From Thermoplasmata archaeon (GTDB taxonomy: Archaea; Thermoplasmatota; Thermoplasmata; Thermoplasmatales; Thermoplasmataceae), in NCBI GenBank assembly GCA_021835265.1, contig JAKBQK010000387.1, positions 1-17,510 on the forward strand: 17,510 nucleotides of DNA, read 5' to 3'. The position numbers and the translations under genes are program-made. Position 1 is the stretch's first letter. The number at the start of each line of letters is the position of its first letter. Under the pieces are notes generated by a model. That model was not told the DNA's origin. It did no database searches and worked only from the letters and a program-made list of their open reading frames with translations. Below are positions 1 through 5,723 of this stretch, in pieces.

Positions 1-2
1 GC

Positions 3-299
3 ATTGCAATGATAGTAGTTCTATATTTTGTTCTATCGTACACATATAAGAACAGAAAGAATTTGGAAAATGAATGGAGAAAAATGTTGAATTATTTCAT
101 CTTTCTAATACTTCTTTCATCTATTGGTCTTATCATGAGTGCCATAATTCCAGGGCCATTTGGAGTTAAATGGATAATTTTTGCCCTTTCAATGGCCTTC
201 TCAATGGTATATTATTTCCTTATATCCTTTAAGTTCTTTGACTCCAGCACACCGGTTGCAATCAGGAGGAAATTACTTGAAAGTGAAAGCACGGACTGA
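3..299 (+). CDS. Small multi-pass membrane protein, 5' end outside the window
   Basis: I do not recognise a family. The frame is open to the left edge, and the codons before the first ATG (position 9) read Ile-Ala, continuing a hydrophobic helix, so the true start is probably upstream. The visible 96+ residues contain roughly three hydrophobic segments (residues about 1-12, 27-46 and 52-74, counted from the ATG at 9). A basic loop, YKNRKNLENEWRK, separates the first two and a charged tail ends in ESESTD. The gene converges on the Fe-S membrane protein gene, with about 34 bp between the two stop codons. Nothing around it suggests a function. Confidence 0.55.
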   Translation: MAMIVVLYFVLSYTYKNRKNLENEWRKMLNYFIFLILLSSIGLIMSAIIPGPFGVKWIIFALSMAFSMVYYFLISFKFFDSSTPVAIRRKLLESESTD

Positions 300-333
300 T
301 TTAGAAGATATGCAGCAATGATTCGTCACTACT

Positions 334-2304
334 TCACTCTTTCTTCATTACCTTTTCCTTCAGGAAATTTCTAACATCATAGAAGAATATATTTTCATAT
401 GGGCATGCCTCTACGCAATCTCCTACGCCAACGCATCTTGAATTCTTGAACTGCCCTTCTGAGATGAAACTGCCTGGCTGGGATGATAACCCTACTGGGC
501 ATGCAAGAGCACAGTCTTTTGTCTTACATGTTACACACTGACTAGGATCCTTAACCTTTAGTTTAAAAAGCCCATACTTTCCAACAAAGCGATTGAAATT
601 TCCCCAGTGGCAGTAACCTGTGTTAATACATCCATAATTTCCGAAATATGGCATCGTGAGGAAAACTGCGTACCACATTATGTCAAATATAATTATGTAC
701 ATGAAAAAAAGAGGATCAGTACCGTAAATTTCGTAGTTTAGGATATGATAATGATATAAGAAGGAGAAAAGGGCAGCAACTGCCAGAGAGATATAGATTG
801 TAAATGAAACTACCCTGTAAATAAGATTTCTTTCTCCGCCAGTGCTCAATTTTTTGGCAGTAGGTGTTGTCCTGTTAAATTTCTTCATAGAATCGTAAAA
901 AGTGCCCTGATACATAAGTGGAGCTGTACAGAATACTGAACACAGTTGCCTTGCACCAAAGAGAAGTGATAATGAACCACTTATAACGTAAGTAAGAAGC
1001 ATAGGTATTATTAGAGCTGGAGCAAGCCCTCCAGCTGTGCCTATTCCCATGGACCACCCAATAAAGGGGTATATCCTGGAGTTTGTTACAAGGAAGCTTG
1101 GTATAAGGATTGAGTAGATACCATAGGCACCAATCATCAGTCCTAACCTGATTTTGTTTTCTAGTTCTCTTGTTTTCATAATTTTGAAAACTACAAGTGA
1201 ACCCATTTCAAATCCCATCATAATGAGAAACCATGAGGAACCTGTAATACCACCTACGAATACCACTGTATTGTAGAAGAATTCTGTAATCATATTAATG
1301 ATACTTCCAGAAAAAACAGCAAGATGGAGGCTGTTTATAAAGAATGATGTTCCATAATATTGAAAATCGAATGTTGCTCCCATTGCAAATTCAGCAATAA
1401 AAACATCCATAAGGAAGAGAGTTGACCACTCTTTATTAGCAAGCCAGTAAACTTTTCCTTTGCCACTAAAATAATTCTTTCTAAGAATTGCATTGATATA
1501 TACAATCATTTCAAGAAGAACCGCGATAGATACAATTAAAACTGATGATTCGTACTGAAAAATCATTACCCCAATCATCATGAGGCCGTAGATCAGCAAT
1601 ATCTGTAATAGATATCTTGAAAAATTCTTATTGACATAACTTTCCCTGTAAAGACTTTCGAAAATGAATATGAGAAGGGCAGTCATTACTCCGCCACCAG
1701 CGAACACTGAAATGCTGATCCATGTACTTTGAGGGATAGCAGTTGGTGTGAAAAACATGACCAGTGACTGAAAAATTATGAAAATGAATGCTACCTTTTC
1801 CCCTTTTCTTATTGTGAAAATTGCGGTTAGTCCCATTTCCAGTGCCATGGGAAAAATGAACCAAAATGATGAAACCGTTTGAGAGATTAATGCCACAATA
1901 CTTGTTCCATAAATCGTAAAGATTGTTTTTGATAGGATTATTGAATTAAAATCAAGACTCATCAGAAATTCATTCAGTAATGTGAGAAATATTATGACTG
2001 GTATGCTTATTCTTATTTCAATATCTTCCTGTTCAATTGAACGTACAAAGAGGATCAGTGGGTATATAATTTCTATTGCCATCAGCCCTGCTGAGATTAC
2101 AACTGCATCTTCCAGTGAGATTGTGATAACTCCAGATAGATATATTGCAGGGCCAAGCAACATTCCGTTCATCATTGCCAGCAATATGTATGTGATTATT
2201 TTTTTCAGGGGGTTTTCAGCAGTTCTTGACAAATACAAAATATATGATGTGAATATTCCCATGAGACCGGCAATAAGTCCCAGTATCCACATATCATAGT
2301 TCAT
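334..2304 (-). CDS. Polytopic membrane protein with NapH/CcoG-like cysteine motifs and C-terminal ferredoxin domain
   Basis: About 656 residues from ATG 2304; a TTG at 2313 is also in frame. Residues 1 to about 555 are largely hydrophobic, with some 12-14 membrane helices. Two cysteine pairs resemble the Fer4_5 motifs of NapH/NosR/CcoG proteins: CSVFC (455/459), following GARQL, and GCINTGYC (559/565). The cytoplasm-like tail has ferredoxin motifs. The first is CVTCKTKDCALACP (C590, C593, C598, C602; spacing CX2CX4CX3CP). The second is CVGVGDCVEACP (C624, C630, C634; CX5CX3CP), which lacks the usual second cysteine, replaced by Val. By family logic it moves electrons between a membrane quinol pool or soluble carrier and Fe-S centres; the partner is unknown. 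It follows arsB by about 50 bp, but a CTTAAATA box lies 31 bp before its ATG, so it may have its own promoter. The link to arsenic is inferred from position only. Confidence 0.82.
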   Translation of the reverse strand: MNYDMWILGLIAGLMGIFTSYILYLSRTAENPLKKIITYILLAMMNGMLLGPAIYLSGVITISLEDAVVISAGLMAIEIIYPLILFVRSIEQEDIEIRISIPVIIFLTLLNEFLMSLDFNSIILSKTIFTIYGTSIVALISQTVSSFWFIFPMALEMGLTAIFTIRKGEKVAFIFIIFQSLVMFFTPTAIPQSTWISISVFAGGGVMTALLIFIFESLYRESYVNKNFSRYLLQILLIYGLMMIGVMIFQYESSVLIVSIAVLLEMIVYINAILRKNYFSGKGKVYWLANKEWSTLFLMDVFIAEFAMGATFDFQYYGTSFFINSLHLAVFSGSIINMITEFFYNTVVFVGGITGSSWFLIMMGFEMGSLVVFKIMKTRELENKIRLGLMIGAYGIYSILIPSFLVTNSRIYPFIGWSMGIGTAGGLAPALIIPMLLTYVISGSLSLLFGARQLCSVFCTAPLMYQGTFYDSMKKFNRTTPTAKKLSTGGERNLIYRVVSFTIYISLAVAALFSFLYHYHILNYEIYGTDPLFFMYIIIFDIMWYAVFLTMPYFGNYGCINTGYCHWGNFNRFVGKYGLFKLKVKDPSQCVTCKTKDCALACPVGLSSQPGSFISEGQFKNSRCVGVGDCVEACPYENIFFYDVRNFLKEKVMKKE

Positions 2305-2331
2305 CAGAATCAATTTAGTAGAAAATATTGG

Positions 2332-2339
2332 TATTTAAG
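2332..2339 (-). promoter_or_regulatory. Probable TATA box of the Fe-S membrane protein gene
   Basis: CTTAAATA on the minus strand lies in the short gap between the arsB stop and the downstream gene. Its centre is about 31 bp before ATG 2304, so a transcript starting about 26 bp downstream would begin a few bases before the ATG. No Shine-Dalgarno sequence is visible there, which agrees with a leaderless message. Confidence 0.5.
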
Positions 2340-2354
2340 ATGTGCCAGAAAAAT

Positions 2355-3659
2355 TTAGAGAACGATAATACTTTCCACGTAAAGTGTCATCAGCGTAATA
2401 AACAAAACAGGAATACCTACAATAAGTCCCAGTTTCATATATTCAATCGTATTTATCTTTATCTTGGCCTTTCGATCCAGCATATATAGCCATACGAGAG
2501 TCGCCAGAGATCCTATGGGTGTAAATTTTGGCCCTATGTCATTGCCTATTGCATTTGTCAGTAGAATTATTCCAGATATGTGAAGGTGTTGCAGTGTAAG
2601 ATCACCCAGCAATACTGAAGGAAGATTATTCATTATAGAGGCTGTGAGTGCAAACAGGAATCCAGTCATAACAAAATTCATACCAAAGGGAAATGATTGA
2701 AAGTACCCTACTGCCATTGCCATGTAAAAAACCATCCCATTTGTTGCAAGTGCATAGACCACTATGTACATTCCAAGAGAGAAAAGGATAATCTGCCATG
2801 GGGCTTCTTTCACAGGCTTTACATAATCTATTTTTCCGTTTTTCCTAGCAAGTAGCAACATGAAAACTGCTGCCGGCATGGCAACTATTGAGACTGGAAT
2901 ATTATAGATTCCACCTACTGAATATAGTACCACAAGACTAATGATTACTGGAAAGAAAAGTTTAAAAATTACAGGATCTTTGATATCCTCATTCCTGAAC
3001 TCAACTTTTTTTGGGATTTTAACGGGTATTGACTTTCTGAAATAAATTAAAAGAAATAGGAGGCTCGCAATAATGCTCACCAGATCGGGGACTATCATTA
3101 CCTCCATATAAGGAAAGAAATCTATTCCAAAATATGTGGCTGCTATAATATTTACAAGATTACTAACCAGAAATGGGATACTGGCAGAGTCAGCTATGAA
3201 GCCAACTGCCATTATATAAGCGAATATAGCTTTCTTATCAAGGCCTATCCTGTACAGAAGGGCCACTATCACCGGGGTTAAAACGAGGGCCGTACCATCG
3301 TTGGCAAAAAAGGCCGAAATAAAAGATCCCACCAGGATTACCAGTATGAATAATCTCTTTCCCGATCCACCCGAATAATTGAGTATCTTTGTCGCAAGAT
3401 ATTCGAAAACCCCTGCTTCATCAAATACCAGTGCTATAATAACGACTGATACAAAGGTCAGGGTTGCGTTCCAGACAATCGATACAACATTTAAGAAATC
3501 CACAAATGTTGTGAAACCAGCTAAAACTGTTATTATTGCTCCTATTGATGCTGAATAACCTATTCCTAGACCCTTTGGCTTGTATATAACCAGAAAAAGT
3601 GAAAATATGAAAATAGCAAGGGTTGCGGCAAAAAAGTAGTTATTCAAAAGCCAGTTCAC
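2355..3659 (-). CDS. arsB: Arsenite efflux permease ArsB
   Basis: This is a 434-residue integral membrane transporter that exports arsenite or antimonite. It matches bacterial ArsB along its whole length, typically about 429 residues. Diagnostic stretches are KPKGLGIGYSASIGA near the N-terminus, IVWNATLTFVSV, FFANDGTALVLTPVIVALL, GFIADSASIPFLVSNLVNI, APWQIILFSLGMYIVVY, SIMNNLPSVLLG and DIGPKFTPIGSLATL. It has about 11-12 membrane spans and no fused ATPase. The start is GTG 3659, overlapping the end of arsC by 20 bp, with AGGGTAA-like purines just upstream; no ATG is available near the conserved N-terminus. Tight overlap with arsC and arsR implies co-transcription and translational coupling. 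No arsA is seen, so efflux probably uses the membrane potential. In an acidophile with an inside-positive potential, how this works is an open point. Confidence 0.95.
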   Translation of the reverse strand: MNWLLNNYFFAATLAIFIFSLFLVIYKPKGLGIGYSASIGAIITVLAGFTTFVDFLNVVSIVWNATLTFVSVVIIALVFDEAGVFEYLATKILNYSGGSGKRLFILVILVGSFISAFFANDGTALVLTPVIVALLYRIGLDKKAIFAYIMAVGFIADSASIPFLVSNLVNIIAATYFGIDFFPYMEVMIVPDLVSIIASLLFLLIYFRKSIPVKIPKKVEFRNEDIKDPVIFKLFFPVIISLVVLYSVGGIYNIPVSIVAMPAAVFMLLLARKNGKIDYVKPVKEAPWQIILFSLGMYIVVYALATNGMVFYMAMAVGYFQSFPFGMNFVMTGFLFALTASIMNNLPSVLLGDLTLQHLHISGIILLTNAIGNDIGPKFTPIGSLATLVWLYMLDRKAKIKINTIEYMKLGLIVGIPVLFITLMTLYVESIIVL

Positions 3660-4038
3660 TTACCCTAATTTCTATCTCATCCCTTATTTTCCTTACTTTT
3701 TCAATATCCTGATTTTTTGGATCATCCAACCCCCAGTCAACTACCTTTTTTTTCATTGCCCTAACAAGTGGAGCTGGGCATGACTCCTCAACTGAACAAC
3801 CCATTATAACAATTAAATCGGCCGTGTCAATCATTTCCCTTGAAAGAATCTTTGGTTTTCCTGTGTCAATCTGTACACCCTTTTCTTCCATCACTTTCAT
3901 TACAACTGGATTTACTTCTACTGCCGGAACAGTTCCTGCGCTTTCACAGTTTATTCCCATCCTCTTTCCAAATGCCTCTGCCATCTTGCTTCTTCCTGCG
4001 TTTTCTACACAAAGGAATAGAACCTTATTATATTTCAT
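3640..4038 (-). CDS. arsC: Arsenate reductase ArsC, thioredoxin-coupled (LMW phosphatase fold)
   Basis: This 132-residue enzyme reduces arsenate to arsenite for ArsB to export. The P-loop is FLCVENAGRS with the nucleophile Cys10, followed by KMAEAF. The redox cysteines Cys81 and Cys87 sit in MGCSVEESCPAP, equivalent to the Cys82/Cys89 relay of the Bacillus subtilis-type enzyme. The general acid loop is DWGLDDP (Asp105/Asp106). The CVENAGRS form of the loop is, as I recall, common in archaeal members. All three catalytic cysteines are present, so it should be an active thioredoxin-type arsenate reductase rather than a tyrosine phosphatase. The ATG at 4038 overlaps the arsR stop by 11 bp, and its 3' end overlaps arsB by 20 bp. 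Confidence 0.94.
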   Translation of the reverse strand: MKYNKVLFLCVENAGRSKMAEAFGKRMGINCESAGTVPAVEVNPVVMKVMEEKGVQIDTGKPKILSREMIDTADLIVIMGCSVEESCPAPLVRAMKKKVVDWGLDDPKNQDIEKVRKIRDEIEIRVSELAFE

Positions 4039-4372
4039 CTATCAGCATCTCCGATTTAATTTGACTCATTGTTTTTGCAGAGTAGTAAGACCATTTGCCT
4101 TCCTTTCTTCTGATTATTAGCCTTGCATTGAATAACTCCTTTATACATCCTGAAACTGTTGACTGTGGTATTTTCAGCAGATCAGAAATCTCGCATACGC
4201 ATAGTTCCGATATGGACAGTGCGTGAAAAATTTCAATTCTCTTCATGTCTGAAAGTGCCTTTGCCCTTTTTTCCAGTTCCAGAAAATAACCATTCTTGTG
4301 GTGTTCACTCATACTTTCTTCAATCTTCATTTTTGTTATGATATCAACGGTTTTACATTCTGTTGTTGGCAC
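4028..4372 (-). CDS. arsR: ArsR-family metalloregulator with CVC arsenic-binding motif
   Basis: This 114-residue winged helix-turn-helix repressor is expected to leave its operator when arsenite binds. LEKRAKALSDMKRIEIFHAL (about residues 32-51) is the ArsR N-terminal helix pair. ELCVCEISDLLKIPQSTVSG contains the Cys58-Val-Cys60 metal site at the start of the DNA-binding helices, with the recognition helix around residues 68-82. The beta-wing is LIIRRKEGKWSYYSA. The start is uncertain: GTG 4372 is the longest, with ATG 4330 and ATG 4312 in frame. The GTG form adds Cys6, a possible third metal ligand, but a TATA-like GTTATATTCC at 4386-4395 would put transcription near 4365 and favour ATG 4330. 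It is the first gene of the arsRCB run and probably autoregulated. Confidence 0.93.
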   Translation of the reverse strand: MPTTECKTVDIITKMKIEESMSEHHKNGYFLELEKRAKALSDMKRIEIFHALSISELCVCEISDLLKIPQSTVSGCIKELFNARLIIRRKEGKWSYYSAKTMSQIKSEMLIDEI

Positions 4373-4385
4373 AATACTTCAAATC

Positions 4386-4411
4386 GGAATATAACAATCT
4401 AATATTAATAT
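4386..4411 (-). promoter_or_regulatory. Candidate ars promoter/operator region
   Basis: Upstream of arsR there are two TATA-like elements on the minus strand: GTTATATTCC (4386-4395) and the perfect 10-bp palindrome ATATTAATAT (4402-4411). Either could place transcription just before or inside the first arsR codons. The palindrome could also be an ArsR binding half-site pair, but AT-rich DNA produces such palindromes by chance, so the operator role is a guess. Confidence 0.35.
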
Positions 4412-4592
4412 GTGATCAGTAGATAGTTAAAAACTAAAAATCCCAGTTGTTTTTATATTTACTTTAATATGAGAAATTCTTCGGAATATACTAATTAATG
4501 AAATAAGTTATAATTAGATGAAGAACACAAGGCATCTTTATATTTACATGTTAAAGTTACACGTTATAAATATACAGAAAACATAGAAAAGC

Positions 4593-4674
4593 GCTGGGAG
4601 GGAGATTCGAACTCCCGAGCTACAGGAGCACAAGCTTTCCAGACTTGCGCCTTACCAGGCTAGGCTATCCCAGC
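4593..4674 (-). tRNA. tRNA-Ser (GGA)
   Basis: Read on the minus strand, an 82-nt class II tRNA is visible. The 7-bp acceptor is GCTGGGA/TCCCAGC. A D-arm region contains AGCCTGGTAAGGC. The anticodon stem CAAGT/GCTTG has the loop CTGGAAA, giving anticodon GGA (reads UCC and UCU). A long variable arm (GCT-CCTGT-AGC) marks it as serine. The T-arm is GGGAG-TTCGAAT-CTCCC. No intron is seen in the anticodon loop, and CCA is not encoded: GCTTTTC follows directly. A TATA-like AATAAATATG (4695-4704) lies about 26 bp before the 5' end. The ars cluster is downstream of its 3' end. Confidence 0.96.
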
Positions 4675-4694
4675 TTGAACCTCAATTGTTTTAA

Positions 4695-4704
4695 CATATT
4701 TATT
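4695..4704 (-). promoter_or_regulatory. TATA box of tRNA-Ser
   Basis: AATAAATATG on the minus strand is centred about 26 bp before the first tRNA base, the standard archaeal TATA-to-start spacing. This suggests the transcript starts at or very near the mature 5' end. Confidence 0.6.
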
Positions 4705-4753
4705 ACTTTAGAGAATTAAGTTGAGGGCTACGGATAACATATATGGCATTGTG

Positions 4754-4787
4754 TTTATATATCCTTAGGTTATGATATAATGGTGAT
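4754..4787 (+). promoter_or_regulatory. Promoter and ribosome binding site of the universal stress protein gene
   Basis: TTTATATAT at 4754-4762 is a good TATA box about 33 bp before the ATG. GGTGAT at 4782-4787 matches part of the archaeal Shine-Dalgarno consensus, only 3 nt before ATG 4791. The predicted leader is therefore very short, and the Shine-Dalgarno match may be incidental. Confidence 0.45.
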
Positions 4788-4790
4788 TAC

Positions 4791-5243
4791 ATGACTCAAT
4801 TAAAAATTAAAAAAATCCTTTGTGCAGTCGACTTTTCTGATGAGTCAAAAAAGGCATTGGACTTTGCTTATTCCCTATCTTCCCAGATTCCTGGGTGTGA
4901 ACTGGTTGTTATAAGTGTGTTAAGGCCCATACCCACCCCGATAGGAGATTTTACCGGCGCAAATGAGACGTTAATCGATGATGATCAGGATAACCTAAAG
5001 GCAGTTAGTGAAAGACTCAACACTCTGGTGCATGACACCAAGGGAGACTGTATGGCAAAGATTACGGATAAGACTGTACTTGGAAACCCAGTTGATGAAA
5101 TACTCAGGAACATAAATGAGGAAAAACCTGATCTTGTAGTAATGGGTAATAAGAAACATGGATTCAGGAGAGGTATTTTTACCGGTTCAGTTTCTGAGAG
5201 AGTATCTGCTGATTCTCCTGTATCTGTGTTAATTGTAAGATAA
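4791..5243 (+). CDS. Universal stress protein, UspA family
   Basis: This 150-residue single-domain Usp is a typical length for the family. The N-terminal beta strand KKILCAVDFSDESKKALDFA carries the conserved Asp14. VLGNPVDEIL holds the mid-protein Gly98 loop, and KPDLVVMGNKKHGFRRG then GSVSERVSADSPVSVLIVR forms the C-terminal half. The nucleotide loop normally reads GX2GX9G(S/T); here it is G119-NK-K122-HGFRRGIFT-G132-S133, so the second glycine is replaced by lysine and ATP binding cannot be assumed. Such proteins are cytosolic dimers used in stress physiology; the specific role is unknown. The gene is monocistronic, with its own TATA box, and is divergent from tRNA-Ser. Confidence 0.9.
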   Translation: MTQLKIKKILCAVDFSDESKKALDFAYSLSSQIPGCELVVISVLRPIPTPIGDFTGANETLIDDDQDNLKAVSERLNTLVHDTKGDCMAKITDKTVLGNPVDEILRNINEEKPDLVVMGNKKHGFRRGIFTGSVSERVSADSPVSVLIVR

Positions 5244-5252
5244 GATCCACTC

Positions 5253-5271
5253 CCTGTCTAGAAATGACAGG
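5253..5271 (+). repeat. Hairpin-forming inverted repeat after usp
   Basis: CCTGTC / GACAGG forms a 6-bp perfect stem with a 7-nt loop, starting 10 bp after the usp stop codon. No T-run follows it closely, so it is not an intrinsic terminator of the bacterial kind. It might stabilise the 3' end of the transcript. Confidence 0.4.
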
Positions 5272-5676
5272 TGTAAATATCTTAATTTGCACGAAGAGGC
5301 AAAGGTGGCTTTATGTCACATATTTAATCATTTGATTTCCTGAAATGTGGAGAACTTAATATAAATTCTTGGAAGTTCAACTATTGTGGACTTTCCTTCG
5401 AATTAAGGAATGACGAATGATTTACTTCATTTATTTTTTTCTCTTACATCATTATTTGTCTTCCCGTGAATGGTTCATATTCTCAATGACCGATCACTTA
5501 ATGAGTCCGAAATACTTCTTGATCAGCAATAATGAAACTATTCTGAGTGCACATTAATCACAGAAGTTTTAAAAACTTTTCATTAAAAAAATTAGTTTCA
5601 ATTTAGATGTGTGTATATTTTCAGGAATTAATAGATTCAGATTACTTCATCCAAGCAACTGTGGGTGTTATAAAAC

Positions 5677-5684
5677 AATATAAG
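5677..5684 (+). promoter_or_regulatory. TATA-like element of the aspartase gene
   Basis: AATATAAG lies about 43 bp before ATG 5724, which would give a leader of roughly 15-20 nt. It is preceded by another AT-rich element, TTATAAAAC. There is no Shine-Dalgarno sequence before the ATG. Confidence 0.4.
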
Positions 5685-5723
5685 CTTTTGAAATGCTTTT
5701 AATTGAGTTTGCAATATCAATAT

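Larger units (their letters stand above)
5244..5723 (+). other. 480-bp gene-free region between usp and the aspartase gene
   Basis: No convincing gene is present. The longest plausible short frames (ATG 5470-5532, 20 codons; ATG 5486-5557, 23 codons) have no promoter or recognisable sequence. Visible structure is a 6-bp hairpin CCTGTC-TAGAAAT-GACAGG (5253-5271) ten bases after the usp stop, a T7 run (5434-5440) that could end the usp transcript, and a perfect 7-bp inverted repeat AAGTTTT-A-AAAACTT (5564-5578). A TATA-like AATATAAG near 5677-5684 probably serves the downstream gene. No tRNA or box C/D element was seen. Confidence 0.5.

Noticed and set aside
1982..2299. 105-codon plus-strand open frame inside the Fe-S membrane protein gene
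   Set aside because: It is the antisense of a hydrophobic coding region; the minus-strand gene has clear motifs and explains the DNA.
3824..4120. Plus-strand open frames of 98 and 74 codons across arsC/arsR
   Set aside because: They oppose two strongly recognised genes and have no start signals.
4402..4411. ATATTAATAT as a certain ArsR operator
   Set aside because: A pure A/T palindrome of this size is common in this base composition; kept only as a candidate promoter element.
5470..5557. Two overlapping short frames (20 and 23 codons) in the gap before aspA
   Set aside because: Too short, with no ribosome binding site or TATA at the right distance and no recognisable sequence.
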